A stretch of DNA of 64,000 nucleotides from Streptomyces sp. G-G2 (GCF_030063135.1 NZ_JASISO010000034.1:32994-96993), one strand, 5' to 3'. Positions 32,900-42,219 are shown, counted from the stretch's first letter. Notes: generated from the sequence alone by a model not told the origin. Numbers and translations are program-made.

Positions 32900-33844
32900 C
32901 TAGGCGGGGTTGTGCCGGATCAGTGAACCGACCAGGCCGGAGCGGGTGTTGGGGAAGTCCATGGGGACGATCCCGAGGCCGGTCCGCCCGCTCAGCTCTC
33001 CGCCGTCCACGAAGGACTGCACCTGCGGGTTGAGCCGGTCGGAGTTCCAGCGGGGCGGCAGGGCGGCCGCGGTGCTGGTGTAGTTCATGAACAGCTTGCC
33101 GGGCTGCTGCACCGAGCGGCGGAACTGGCCCTCGATCTCGCCGCGTTTGGCGAACGGCTCCGCCATGTAGTCGTCCTGGATGTCGAAGACCGAGCCGTCG
33201 CCGTACCGCAGGCCCGGCAGCCCGCCGTTGTCGGCGAGCAGGACCACCGCGCCGCGGGCCTGGCCGAGCGAGCCGGGCAGCGCGTCGGCGATGCGGAACA
33301 GCGGCCGCCAGCCCCGGTTGTCGAGGTAGTCGTCGAACACGGCCCGGAAGGTCGCGTCGCTCTCCTGCGAATACTCCTGCTTGACCCGCATCAGTACGGT
33401 CTCGGTGGGGTGCGCGGCGAGGAAGTTCCAGCAGGCCACCAGGACGTCGCCGAACATCAGGTTCTGGAAGTACGCGGCGTGGTGGATCGCGAAGGACCCG
33501 CCGGTGACCCGGCAGCGTACGTCGAGGAAGCGGATCCCGGAGTCGAGCTGCTCGGCTATCGAGGTGTTCTGGCAGGCGACGTACAGGCCGCCCTGGCGGG
33601 CACCGGAGTCGTGGGTGCCGGGGATCGTCATCCGCTGGAGCGCGGTGGCGTCGGGGACCCCGGCCATCCAGTCCTGGGCGCCGAGCGCCCTGGCCGAGGC
33701 GGGCGCCGTCGCGAGCCCGAGCGCGGCGCCCGCGCCCACGGCCGCCGCCCCCGCCAGGAACCCCCGCCGCCGCAGCCCCGTACTCGAACCGCCGCCCGCG
33801 CCGCCGCCCGTACCGGTGCCGCCCGTACCGCTGCCGATGCCCAT
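32900..33844 (-). CDS. Secreted phosphatidylinositol-specific phospholipase C
   Basis: The protein has 314 residues from the ATG at 33844. A Gly-rich lead is followed by a Tat signal (GLRRRGFLAGAAAVGAGAAL, cleavage after ASA). The TIM-barrel PI-PLC X domain has both catalytic His: IPGTHDSGA and SFAIHHAAYF. DVRC(R) and NYTSTA match bacterial PI-PLC. It should cleave phosphatidylinositol or GPI anchors outside the cell, releasing inositol phosphate. It is convergent with the kinase gene. Confidence 0.9.
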   Translation of the reverse strand: MGIGSGTGGTGTGGGAGGGSSTGLRRRGFLAGAAAVGAGAALGLATAPASARALGAQDWMAGVPDATALQRMTIPGTHDSGARQGGLYVACQNTSIAEQLDSGIRFLDVRCRVTGGSFAIHHAAYFQNLMFGDVLVACWNFLAAHPTETVLMRVKQEYSQESDATFRAVFDDYLDNRGWRPLFRIADALPGSLGQARGAVVLLADNGGLPGLRYGDGSVFDIQDDYMAEPFAKRGEIEGQFRRSVQQPGKLFMNYTSTAAALPPRWNSDRLNPQVQSFVDGGELSGRTGLGIVPMDFPNTRSGLVGSLIRHNPA

Positions 33845-33969
33845 GCCCGCCCCTTCGCCGTCCCAGTGGTGGCCCGGATTATGGCGTGCGGGGCCCGCGT
33901 TTACTACCCACGGGTACGTACCGGCTCTCCGACCGGATGTGAGGGTCGGCACGGCCGCAGACACGGAAA

Positions 33970-33999
33970 GGGGCGGCGGGCCATCAGGCCCACCGCCCC
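33970..33999. terminator. Hairpin terminator after the 5'-nucleotidase gene
   Basis: GGGGCGGCGGGCC (33970-33982) pairs with GGCCCACCGCCCC (33987-33999), one mismatch, loop ATCA. It lies 20 bp beyond the stop of the leftward 5'-nucleotidase gene and ahead of the PI-PLC promoter. Confidence 0.8.
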
Positions 34000-34018
34000 T
34001 CCGGAGTCTCCGCGCCCG

Positions 34019-35836
34019 CTACTGGACGACGGTGATCCGGTCCGCCACCGGCGGGGCCAGCGGGGCGGCCTCCGACGAGTGGTTCGCCAGGTAGGCGTTG
34101 AAGCAGTCCAGGTCGGACGCGCCCACCAGCTTGTTCTTGTGGTCCTTCAGGACGGTGAAGCCGTCACCGCCGCCCGCGAGGAACTCGTTCATCGCGACCC
34201 GGTAGGTCGTGGCGGGGTCGATGGCCGCGCCGTTCAGCTTCACCGAGTCCACGACGATCCGGTCCGCGCCCGTCTTCGTCGTGTCGAGGGTGTAGGTGAA
34301 GCCCTTCGACACCTGGAGGATCTTCGGGTTCGGGCCGTTCACCGTGCCGCTGACCTGCTGCTGGAGCGCCGTGACCAGCTGCGCGCCGGTCAGGTCCACC
34401 ACGTTCATCATGTTGGTGAAGGGCTGGACCGTGTACGACTCGCCGTACGTCACCACCCCGTCGCCCTCGGCGCCCGCGGCCTTGAAGGCCAGGTCCGCCC
34501 GGATACCGCCCGGGTTCGTGATGGCCAGCTGCGCGCCGCCCTTGTCGGCCGGGGCCAGTGCCTCCAACTGCGCGTCGGCGATCACGTCACCGAGCGGCTT
34601 CTCGAACTTGTCGGAGCCGCGGCCGGGGATGTCCGCCGAGATGTACCCCTGCGGGCGGCCCGCGATCGGCGCCGCGAGGGTGTTCCAGCGCTTGATCAGC
34701 TCGCTCATGTCCGCGGCCTTGGGCTGGTCGCGGGAGACGACCTTGTTGACCGGCTTGGGCGCGCCGAGCGGCGTGCGGACGATGTCCTTGGTCTGCCGGT
34801 CGTAGGTCAGCGTGGTGTCCGTGAACACCCGGCCGTAGGAAGCGGCCGAGGTGACCATGCGCGGGTTGCCCGCCGGGTCGGGGATGTTGCAGGCGTACGC
34901 CTGGTGCGTGTGGCCGGTGACCAGGGCGTCGACCTTCGGGTTCACGTTCTTGGCGATGTCCACGATCGCGCCGGAGATGCCCGCGCCCGCGCCGGGGCTG
35001 TCGCAGTCGTAGTTGTAGGCGCCGCTGGCGGGCAGGCCGCCCTCGTGGATCAGCGCGACGATCGACTTGACGCCCTGCTTGTTCAGCTCGTCGGCGTACT
35101 TGTTGATCGTCTCGACCTCGTCGCCGAACGCGAGGCCCTTGACCCCGGCGGCGGTCACGACGTCCGGGGTGCCCTCCAGGGTGACGCCGATGAAACCGAT
35201 CTTCACGTCGCCCTTCTTCCAGATGAAGGTGGGCGACATCATCGGACGCTTGGTCTTCACGTCCGTCACATTCGCGGCGAGGTACTGGAACTCGGCGCCG
35301 GTGAAGGTCTTGCCGTACTCGGAGCAGCCGTCGACCGGGTGGCAGCCGCCGTACGCCATGCGGCGCAGCTCGGTCTTGCCCTCGTCGAACTCGTGGTTGC
35401 CGACGCTGGTGACGTCGAGGCCGAGCTTGTTCATCGCCTCGATGGTCGGCTCGTCGTGGAAGAGCCCCGACAGCAGCGGGCTGGCCCCGATGATGTCGCC
35501 GGCCGCGGCGGTGACGGAGTACTCGTGCCCCTTGCGGGCGTCGCGCAGGCTGGAGGCGAGGTACTCGACCCCGCCCGCCGGTATCGACTTGGTGCTGCCG
35601 TCCGCCTGACGCTCGCTCACCGCGCCGGAGGAGCCCTGCGGGGGCTCCAGCGTGCCGTGGAAGTCGTTGAAGGACAGCATCTGCACATCGACGGTCCGGC
35701 TCGCGCCGGCACCGCCGCCACTGGCGGCCCCGGCCGGGAGGGCGGCGGCGACCATGGCCCCGGCCCCGGCAGTGAGGGCGAGAGCGGCGAAGGTCAACCG
35801 GCGGGCTCGGCGGTGCCGTTGTGGCGTCGCTGACAT
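34019..35836 (-). CDS. Secreted 5'-nucleotidase / metallophosphatase (UshA-like)
   Basis: This 605-residue protein has a signal peptide (RLTFAALALTAGAGAMVAAA). A calcineurin-type metallophosphatase domain has ligands in LSFNDFHG, AAGDIIGAS, VGNHEFDEG, ALIHEGG and VTGHTHQAY. The 5'-nucleotidase C-terminal domain holds NPGGIRADL and the nucleobase-stacking segment NEFLAGGGDGF. It would release phosphate from extracellular nucleotides. Its position near ppk, pst and pit fits phosphate scavenging. No clear PHO box is seen upstream. Confidence 0.92.
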   Translation of the reverse strand: MSATPQRHRRARRLTFAALALTAGAGAMVAAALPAGAASGGGAGASRTVDVQMLSFNDFHGTLEPPQGSSGAVSERQADGSTKSIPAGGVEYLASSLRDARKGHEYSVTAAAGDIIGASPLLSGLFHDEPTIEAMNKLGLDVTSVGNHEFDEGKTELRRMAYGGCHPVDGCSEYGKTFTGAEFQYLAANVTDVKTKRPMMSPTFIWKKGDVKIGFIGVTLEGTPDVVTAAGVKGLAFGDEVETINKYADELNKQGVKSIVALIHEGGLPASGAYNYDCDSPGAGAGISGAIVDIAKNVNPKVDALVTGHTHQAYACNIPDPAGNPRMVTSAASYGRVFTDTTLTYDRQTKDIVRTPLGAPKPVNKVVSRDQPKAADMSELIKRWNTLAAPIAGRPQGYISADIPGRGSDKFEKPLGDVIADAQLEALAPADKGGAQLAITNPGGIRADLAFKAAGAEGDGVVTYGESYTVQPFTNMMNVVDLTGAQLVTALQQQVSGTVNGPNPKILQVSKGFTYTLDTTKTGADRIVVDSVKLNGAAIDPATTYRVAMNEFLAGGGDGFTVLKDHKNKLVGASDLDCFNAYLANHSSEAAPLAPPVADRITVVQ

Positions 35837-36050
35837 TTAGTCCCCTTTTGGACAGCGATACGGACATGGGAGGTGCCCCGCAGCCTATGGTCAACGCGCG
35901 TAGCACGACAGGGGGTAACGGGTTGCGAGCCGGTTACGCACAAACTTCGCGAGCGCACCCCCCGCCCGCCGTCCCCTCAAAAGGCGGGAACCTCCGGGGC
36001 CGCGGCCGGGAGGGCAAGTCAAGGCGAGGTCGCGGTCGTAGGCTCGTCGC

Positions 36051-36980
36051 ATGACTGACGCAGCAGCGGCCCAGGAGCCGGGACGGCAGATTGACACCCT
36101 TGACGAACTGACGGAGGAACAGGCGGTCGCCGTACTCACGCTGATCCAGGACGCGGCCCGTACGGACGGCACCACCGCCGTGTCGGAGCAGGGACGGCTC
36201 CAGCTCCGCGGCGGGCGGCGGCCCGGCATCCGGCACCTGCTCCTCACCGCGGGCGGCCAGCTCGCCGGGTACGCGCAACTGGAGGACACCGACCCGGTGG
36301 AGGCGCCCGCCGCGGAACTCGTCGTGCACCCCTCGCTGCGCGGCCGCGGGCACGGGCGGGCGCTGGGCTCCGCGCTGCTCGCCGCCTCCGGCAAGCGGAT
36401 CCGGGTCTGGGCCCACGGCGGCCGCTCCGCCGCCCGCCACCTCGCGCAGGTCCTCGGCCTGACCCTCTTCCGGGAGCTGCGCCAGCTGCGCCGCCCGCTG
36501 GGCCCGGACGCGGACCCGCTGCCCGACCCGGCCCTGCCCGCCGGGGTGACCGTACGCACCTTCGTACCCGGCGCCGACGACGCGGCCTGGCTCGCGGCGA
36601 ACGCGGCGGCCTTCGCCCACCACCCCGAGCAGGGCTCCCTCGACCAGCGGGACCTCGACGACCGGATCGCGCAGCCGTGGTTCGACCCGAAGGGCTTCTT
36701 CCTCGCCGAGCGGGACGGGAAGCTCGTCGGCTTCCACTGGACCAAGGTCCACGACGAGCAGCGGCTCGGCGAGGTCTACGTGGTCGGCGTACTGCCCGGC
36801 GCGCAGGGCGGCGGCCTCGGCAAGGCCCTCACCGCGATCGGACTGCGCCATCTGGCCGCGTCCGGACTGCCCACCGCCATGCTCTACGTGGACGCCGACA
36901 ACCCGGCGGCCCTCGCCGTCTACGAGGGCCTCGGCTTCGTCACCCACGAGGTCGACCTGATGTACCGCACCGAAAGCTGA
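36051..36980 (+). CDS. mshD: Mycothiol synthase
   Basis: This 309-residue double-GNAT enzyme acetylates Cys-GlcN-Ins in the last step of mycothiol synthesis. The N-terminal GNAT half has LVVHPSLRGRGHGRALG. The active C-terminal half has VVGVLPGAQGGGLGKALTA and ends LYVDADNPAALAVYEGLGF, the MshD signature. The length is normal. It stands alone, divergent from the 5'-nucleotidase gene. Confidence 0.93.
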   Translation: MTDAAAAQEPGRQIDTLDELTEEQAVAVLTLIQDAARTDGTTAVSEQGRLQLRGGRRPGIRHLLLTAGGQLAGYAQLEDTDPVEAPAAELVVHPSLRGRGHGRALGSALLAASGKRIRVWAHGGRSAARHLAQVLGLTLFRELRQLRRPLGPDADPLPDPALPAGVTVRTFVPGADDAAWLAANAAAFAHHPEQGSLDQRDLDDRIAQPWFDPKGFFLAERDGKLVGFHWTKVHDEQRLGEVYVVGVLPGAQGGGLGKALTAIGLRHLAASGLPTAMLYVDADNPAALAVYEGLGFVTHEVDLMYRTES

Positions 36981-37008
36981 GCACCGGGGACCGGGGCGCC
37001 CGCGCGCC

Positions 37009-37108
37009 CCGGGCCCCGCGCACCACCCCCGGGGACCCCGCACCGCCCCCGGGACCCGCACCACCCCCGGGACCCCGCACCACCGGCACCCCGCACCGCC
37101 CCGGACGC
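37009..37108. repeat. Imperfect tandem repeats between mshD and ppk
   Basis: About five degenerate copies of CCCGCACCACCCCCGGGA-like sequence (15-20 bp) occur head to tail. They contain no gene. They probably arose by slippage; a role as a Rho or terminator region after mshD is possible. Confidence 0.55.
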
Positions 37109-37134
37109 CAGCCGCACCCTGGATGCCACACGCC

Positions 37135-37156
37135 ATTAACCGGGCATTCAGCCACG
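37135..37156 (+). promoter_or_regulatory. Candidate degenerate PHO box upstream of ppk
   Basis: ATTAACCGGGC (37135-37145) and ATTCAGCCACG (37146-37156) are adjacent 11-nt units. They resemble the PhoP direct-repeat consensus (GTTCACC plus four bases). PhoP control of ppk is known in S. lividans. The match is weaker than at pstS. Confidence 0.35.
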
Positions 37157-37248
37157 CTTGCGACTCTCCGTGCATGCAGCCTGGACCTCGACCACTCACG
37201 GACGCCTCCGACGCGCCTGTCCTTCCGCGTGCGCGGAAGAATGGAGTC

Positions 37249-39480
37249 ATGAGCCACAAGCCCGGCGCCAGCCCCACCGAGGTCCCCGTCCAGCACTCCC
37301 AGGCAGAGCGGCACGCGCGCCTCGGCTCCATAGCCGCGCACCGCCCCCACGTGGACCTCGAACCCGACCTCGACGCGGATCTCGAGGCCTACGAGTTCAA
37401 GGACGACGGCGAGCTGCCCGCCGGCCGCTTCCTCGACCGGGAGCGCAGCTGGCTCGCCTTCAACGAGCGCGTGCTGGAGCTGGCCGAGGACCCGGGGACC
37501 CCGCTCCTGGAACGCGCCAACTTCCTCGCCATCTTCGCGAGCAACCTCGACGAGTTCTTCATGGTCCGGGTGGCGGGCCTCAAACGGCGCATCGCCACCG
37601 GCGTCGCCACCCGTTCGGCCTCCGGCCTCCAGCCGCGTGAGGTCCTGGACCTCATCTGGACCCGCTCGCGCGAGCTCATGGCCCGCCACGCCGCCTGCTA
37701 CCAGCAGGACGTCGCCCCCCAGCTCGCCGAAGAGGGCATCCACCTCATCCGCTGGGCCGACCTCACCGAGAAGGAGCAGGCGCGCCTCTTCACCCTGTTC
37801 CGCAACCAGATCTTCCCGGTGCTGACCCCGCTGGCCGTGGACCCCGCGCACCCCTTCCCGTACATCTCCGGGCTCTCGCTCAACCTCGCCGTGGTCGTCC
37901 GCAACCCGGTCAGCGGCCACCGGCACTTCGCCCGCGTGAAGGTCCCGCCGCTCCTCTCCCGCTTCCTGGAGGCCTCCCCGCAGCGCTACGTCCCGCTGGA
38001 GGACGTCATCGCCGCGCACCTGGAGGAGCTGTTCCCGGGCATGGAGGTGCTGGCCCAGCACAAGTTCCGGGTGACCCGCAACGAGGACCTGGAAGTGGAG
38101 GAGGACGACACCGAGAACCTCCTCCAGGCCCTGGAGAAGGAGCTCATGCGGCGCCGCTTCGGCCCGCCCGTCCGCCTGGAGGTCGAGGAGTCCATCGACG
38201 CGGGCGTACTGGACCTGCTCGTCCAGGAGCTGAAGATCTCCGCGGCCGAGGTGTACCCGCTGCCCGGTCCGCTGGACCTCACCGGCCTCTTCGGCGTGGC
38301 CTCCCTGGACCGGCCGGAGCTGAAGTACCCCAAGTTCATCGCCGGGACGCACCGCGACCTCGCCGAGGTCGAATCGGCCTCCGCCCCCGACATCTTCGCC
38401 GCGCTGCGCGAGCGCGACGTACTCCTGCACCACCCGTACGACTCGTTCTCCACCTCGGTGCAGGCCTTCCTGGAGCAGGCCGCGTCCGACCCGGACGTCC
38501 TCGCGATCAAGCAGACGCTGTACCGGACCTCCGGCGACTCCCCGATCGTCGACGCCCTGATAGACGCCGCCGAATCCGGCAAGCAGGTCCTCGTACTCGT
38601 CGAGATCAAGGCCCGCTTCGACGAACAGGCCAACATCAAGTGGGCGCGCAAGCTGGAGGAGTCCGGCTGCCACGTCGTCTACGGCCTGGTCGGCCTCAAG
38701 ACGCACTGCAAGCTCTCGCTCGTGGTCCGCCAGGAGGGCGAGACCCTGCGCCGCTACGCGCACGTCGGCACCGGCAACTACCACCCCAAGACCGCCCGGC
38801 TCTACGAGGACCTCGGCCTGCTCACCGCCGACCCGCAGGTCGGCGCGGACCTCTCCGACCTCTTCAACCGGCTCTCCGGCTACTCGCGCCGCGAGACCTA
38901 CCGGCGGCTGCTGACCGCGCCGAAGTCGCTGCGCGACGGCCTGATCGCCAGGATCGACAAGGAGACCGCCCACCAGCAGGCGGGCCGCCCGGCGTACGTA
39001 CGGCTCAAGCTCAACTCGATCGTCGACGAGGCCCTGATCGACTCGCTCTACCGGGCCTCCCAGGCGGGCGTACCGGTGGACATCTGGGTCCGCGGCATCT
39101 GCGCCGTGCGCCCGGGCGTCACCGGGCTCTCGGAGAACATCCGGGTCCGCTCCATCCTCGGCCGCTTCCTCGAACACTCCCGGGTCTTCGCCTTCGCCAA
39201 CGGCGGCGAGCCCGAGGTGTGGATCGGCAGCGCCGACATGATGCACCGCAACCTCGACCGCCGCATCGAGGCGCTGGTCAGGGTCGTCGACCCGGCCCAC
39301 CGCGCGGCCCTGGACCGGCTGCTGGAGACCGGCATGTCCGATGCCACCTCCTCCTGGCACCTCGGCCCGGACGGCGACTGGACCCGGCATTGCACGGATG
39401 CCGAGGGGCAGCCGCTGCGGCACGTACAGGAGATGCTCATAGACGCCCGGAGGCGCCGGCGTGGCTCAGCGAAACCATGA
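37249..39480 (+). CDS. ppk: Polyphosphate kinase 1
   Basis: This 743-residue enzyme makes polyphosphate from ATP and can run in reverse. I use the ATG at 37249, after GGAG. The domain order is N (LDRERSWLAFNERVLELA), head (FPYISGLSLNLAVVV), C1 and C2. The catalytic phospho-His lies in GLKTHCKLSLV, and a second conserved His in YAHVGTGNYHPKTARLYED. The Arg and nucleotide contacts ERDVLLHHPYDSF and FLEHSRVFAFANGG are present. It overlaps the CHAD gene by 20 bp. Confidence 0.96.
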   Translation: MSHKPGASPTEVPVQHSQAERHARLGSIAAHRPHVDLEPDLDADLEAYEFKDDGELPAGRFLDRERSWLAFNERVLELAEDPGTPLLERANFLAIFASNLDEFFMVRVAGLKRRIATGVATRSASGLQPREVLDLIWTRSRELMARHAACYQQDVAPQLAEEGIHLIRWADLTEKEQARLFTLFRNQIFPVLTPLAVDPAHPFPYISGLSLNLAVVVRNPVSGHRHFARVKVPPLLSRFLEASPQRYVPLEDVIAAHLEELFPGMEVLAQHKFRVTRNEDLEVEEDDTENLLQALEKELMRRRFGPPVRLEVEESIDAGVLDLLVQELKISAAEVYPLPGPLDLTGLFGVASLDRPELKYPKFIAGTHRDLAEVESASAPDIFAALRERDVLLHHPYDSFSTSVQAFLEQAASDPDVLAIKQTLYRTSGDSPIVDALIDAAESGKQVLVLVEIKARFDEQANIKWARKLEESGCHVVYGLVGLKTHCKLSLVVRQEGETLRRYAHVGTGNYHPKTARLYEDLGLLTADPQVGADLSDLFNRLSGYSRRETYRRLLTAPKSLRDGLIARIDKETAHQQAGRPAYVRLKLNSIVDEALIDSLYRASQAGVPVDIWVRGICAVRPGVTGLSENIRVRSILGRFLEHSRVFAFANGGEPEVWIGSADMMHRNLDRRIEALVRVVDPAHRAALDRLLETGMSDATSSWHLGPDGDWTRHCTDAEGQPLRHVQEMLIDARRRRRGSAKP

Positions 39481-40447
39481 CCTGACAGCGGGCACGGGTA
39501 CGGAGGCGGCGGGCGACGTGCTCGGCGCGTACCTGCGCTCGCAGGCCACCGCGTTCCTGCGCGGGCTGCGCCTGCACGAGGAGAGCGGGGCCGACGCGGC
39601 CGAGGGCAGCGAGGCGGCGCGCGCCCTGCGGGGGGCCGCGCGCCGCATCGGCGGCTCCCTGGCCACCTTCCGCCCGGTCACCGAGTCCTCCTGGGCCGAC
39701 GGGCTGCGCACCGAGCTGGTGTGGCTGTCCGCGACCCTGGCCGACGAACACGCCTACGGGGCCCGGCTGACCCGGCTCCTGGACGCGCTGCACCGGCTGT
39801 CGGGCGCCCCCGAGGTCCCGGCGCAGCGCGGGGCCGCCGGATCGGGCTCCCTCACCGTGGGCGCGGCGCGGGCGGCCGCGCTGCTGGAACGACAGCTGAC
39901 CCTGGCCCGTACGAGGGCCCACTCGGCCACCCTCCAGGCCCTCGGTTCCTCCCGCTTCCACGCGGTGGCGGACGCGGTGGCGGTACTGGCCTCCGAGGTG
40001 CCGCTGAACGAGGTGGCGGCCCGGGGGCGGGTCGCGGACGTCCTGGTCCCGCTGGCCGAGCTGGCCGGGTCCCGGCTGGATGCGGCGGTGGCGGCGCTGC
40101 CGCTGACCCGGGCGGCCCACCCGTACAACGCGGACGCGCTGATCGACGACGCGCACCAGGACGCGCCGTGGCACGAGGTACGCCGCCTGCTGCGCGCGCG
40201 CCGCTACGCGCGGGAGGCCCTCGGCGAGGACGTGACCCGGCTGGCGGCGGCCTGCGAGGCCCTGGACCGGCACCGGGACGCGGCCGAGGCGGCGGCGGCC
40301 TCCGCGACGGCGGCCCGCACTCCCCGCATCGCCCCGGCGACGGCCTACGCCCTGGGTGTCCTGCACGCGGACCAGCGCCACGAGGTCGAAGCCTCCCGCT
40401 TCGCCTTCCACCACCTCTGGCTCCGCCCCCCGGTCCCCACCCCCTGA
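39461..40447 (+). CDS. CHAD-domain polyphosphate-associated protein
   Basis: This 328-residue all-helical protein starts at the GTG at 39461, inside the end of ppk. The CHAD pattern of conserved His and basic residues is visible (VLGAYLRSQATAFLRGLRLH, ALRGAARRIGGSLATFRP, FHHLWLRP). CHAD domains bind polyphosphate granules. The overlap with ppk gives coupled translation and links its role to polyphosphate storage. Confidence 0.88.
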   Translation: MAQRNHDLTAGTGTEAAGDVLGAYLRSQATAFLRGLRLHEESGADAAEGSEAARALRGAARRIGGSLATFRPVTESSWADGLRTELVWLSATLADEHAYGARLTRLLDALHRLSGAPEVPAQRGAAGSGSLTVGAARAAALLERQLTLARTRAHSATLQALGSSRFHAVADAVAVLASEVPLNEVAARGRVADVLVPLAELAGSRLDAAVAALPLTRAAHPYNADALIDDAHQDAPWHEVRRLLRARRYAREALGEDVTRLAAACEALDRHRDAAEAAAASATAARTPRIAPATAYALGVLHADQRHEVEASRFAFHHLWLRPPVPTP

Positions 40448-40465
40448 CCCCGCCCCCGACGAACA

Positions 40466-40624
40466 CCCTCAAGCGCCGGGCGGGCTGTAGGGGTGCCCTC
40501 AAACGCCGGGTGGCCTCCGGCATGCCCTCAAACGCCGGGCGGTCGGCACCGGCCCGCCGCATCCAGCCCGTCCGGCGTTTGAGGACCCGCCGGAGGCCAC
40601 CCCAGCCCGTCCGGCGCATTGAGG
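40466..40624. repeat. Five copies of a Streptomyces-type intergenic repeat
   Basis: Three copies of CCCTCAAACGCCGGGCGGGC-like sequence start at 40466, 40496 and 40525. Two inverted copies, CAGCCCGTCCGGCGTTTGAG (40564) and a variant (40603), follow. Direct and inverted copies can pair into long hairpins, which would terminate the ppk-CHAD transcript. The rest of the 571-bp gap (to 41018) holds a C-rich stretch and the pstS promoter, with no gene. Confidence 0.75.
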
Positions 40625-40842
40625 CGACCCCGAGGGCAGGGCGACCCGCCGCCGCCACCCGCCGCCCCGCCCGGATCCGCCCGCCCCGCCCGGGGAAGGG
40701 GGCACTTTCCGGCCACCCCGCCCAGGGGGGCGACGTACCCCCCGCCCCCGCACCGCGATACCGTCACAGCCCAATAACGGCCAGGTAACGACGGTGTGCA
40801 CCCCACCCGAACCCCCACCCCCCGCACCAGGCCGTCCGCCAC

Positions 40843-40887
40843 GGTTCACCGTCCGTTCACTCACCCCCGTCGGCCGCTTCACCTGTT
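40843..40887 (+). promoter_or_regulatory. PHO box (PhoP operator) of the pst operon
   Basis: Direct-repeat units in 11-nt phase are GTTCACCGTCC (40844-40854), GTTCACTCACC (40855-40865), a degenerate unit (40866-40876) and CTTCACCTGTT (40877-40887). GTTCACC is the streptomycete PhoP core. The box lies 130-175 bp upstream of pstS, leaving room for a leader. It should activate the operon when phosphate is scarce. Confidence 0.85.
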
Positions 40888-41018
40888 CTGCCTAATTTCG
40901 GAAGTGCACGGTGCGAGTCGCAGCCGAAAGGCACGACCCCCGGGCAACGACGTAGTCCTCTTCGCACGCCGCCCCGATACAGAAAGCGGTCGGCGGCTTC
41001 TGGAAGGAACACCCGATA

Positions 41019-42158
41019 GTGAAGCTTCAGCGCAACAACCGGCTTCGTGCCTCCGTGCTCGGTGCGCTCGTCGTGTCCGGTGCCCTGGTCCTCACGGCGT
41101 GCGGCTCGGACGACAACACCACCAAGGACAACGGCTCGGCCTCGGCCAAGCCGCCCGTCGCCGCCGGTGACGTCAAGTGCGACGATGCCAAGGGCCAGCT
41201 GCTCGCCTCCGGCTCCTCCGCGCAGAAGAACGCGGTCGACCTGTGGGTCAAGAACTACATGGCCGCCTGTTCGGGCGTCGAGGTGAACTACAAGTCCTCC
41301 TCCTCCGGTGAGGGCATCACCCTCTTCACCCAGGGCACCGTCGGTTTCGCCGGTTCGGACTCGCCGCTCAAGCCCGCCGACGTCGAGGCGTCGAAGAAGG
41401 TCTGCACCGGCGGCCAGGGCATCAACCTGCCCATGGTCGGCGGCCCCATCGCCATCGGCTTCAACGTCGCCGGCGTGGACAAGCTGACGCTGGACGCCCC
41501 CACCCTCGCCGCGATCTTCAACGACAAGATCAAGAAGTGGGACGACGAGGCGATCAAGAAGCTGAACCCGGGCGTCACCCTCCCCTCCACCGCCGTCCAG
41601 GCCTTCCACCGCTCCGAGGACTCGGGCACCACCGAGAACCTCACCAAGTACCTCAAGGCCGCCGCGCCCGACGCCTGGCCCTACGACCCCGCGAAGAAGT
41701 GGGCGGCCCCCGGTGGCCAGTCCGCCAACGGATCCGCCAGCGTCGCCTCCCAGGTCAAGTCCGTGGACGGGGCCATCGGCTACTTCGAGCTGTCCTACGC
41801 CTCCTCGCAGAGCATCAAGACGGTCGACGTGAACACCGGCGCCGCCGCTCCGGTCAAGGCCTCCGGCGAGAACGCCTCCAAGGCCATCGCCGCCGCCAAG
41901 GTCACCGGCACCGGCTCCGACCTGGCGCTGAAGCTCGACTACACCACCAAGGCCGAGGGTGCCTACCCGATCGTCCTGGTGACGTACGAGGTCGTCTGCG
42001 ACAAGGGCAACAAGCCGGAGACGCTCAAGACGCTCCAGTCCTTCCTGAACTACACCGCCTCGGACGCGGGCCAGAAGCTGCTGATCGACAACGGCTACGC
42101 GCCCATCCCGACCGAGATCAACGCCAAGGTCCGCGAAGTCGTCAAGTCGCTGGCCTGA
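41019..42158 (+). CDS. pstS: Phosphate-binding lipoprotein of the Pst transporter
   Basis: This 379-residue protein starts at the GTG at 41019, after GGAAGG. The lipoprotein signal ends in the lipobox LTAC, giving lipid-modified Cys28. The phosphate-binding loops ASGSSAQKNAV, GFAGSDSPL and HRSEDSGTTENLTKYL are intact. It delivers phosphate to PstCA. It is transcribed from the PHO-box promoter upstream, ahead of pstC. Confidence 0.95.
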   Translation: MKLQRNNRLRASVLGALVVSGALVLTACGSDDNTTKDNGSASAKPPVAAGDVKCDDAKGQLLASGSSAQKNAVDLWVKNYMAACSGVEVNYKSSSSGEGITLFTQGTVGFAGSDSPLKPADVEASKKVCTGGQGINLPMVGGPIAIGFNVAGVDKLTLDAPTLAAIFNDKIKKWDDEAIKKLNPGVTLPSTAVQAFHRSEDSGTTENLTKYLKAAAPDAWPYDPAKKWAAPGGQSANGSASVASQVKSVDGAIGYFELSYASSQSIKTVDVNTGAAAPVKASGENASKAIAAAKVTGTGSDLALKLDYTTKAEGAYPIVLVTYEVVCDKGNKPETLKTLQSFLNYTASDAGQKLLIDNGYAPIPTEINAKVREVVKSLA

Positions 42159-42192
42159 TCCAGAACCCCGTGGTGCCCGTCCCTCCCCGTCC

Positions 42193-42219
42193 GGAGGGCC
42201 GGGCGCCCGGGGGCCCTCC
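42193..42219 (+). promoter_or_regulatory. Hairpin in the pstS-pstC gap
   Basis: GGAGGGCC (42193-42200) pairs with GGCCCTCC (42212-42219) around GGGCGCCCGGG, itself partly palindromic. There is no T-run. In the 128-bp gap it could protect pstS mRNA or lower pstCAB output, giving the excess of binding protein usual for such transporters. Confidence 0.45.

Noticed and set aside
35837..35950. PHO box upstream of the 5'-nucleotidase
   Set aside because: The sequence holds GTTACC and GTAACC fragments but no 11-nt phased GTTCACC units.
36940..39423. Minus-strand open frame of 827 codons
   Set aside because: It lies antisense to ppk and its translation has no domain; long antisense frames are expected at this GC content.
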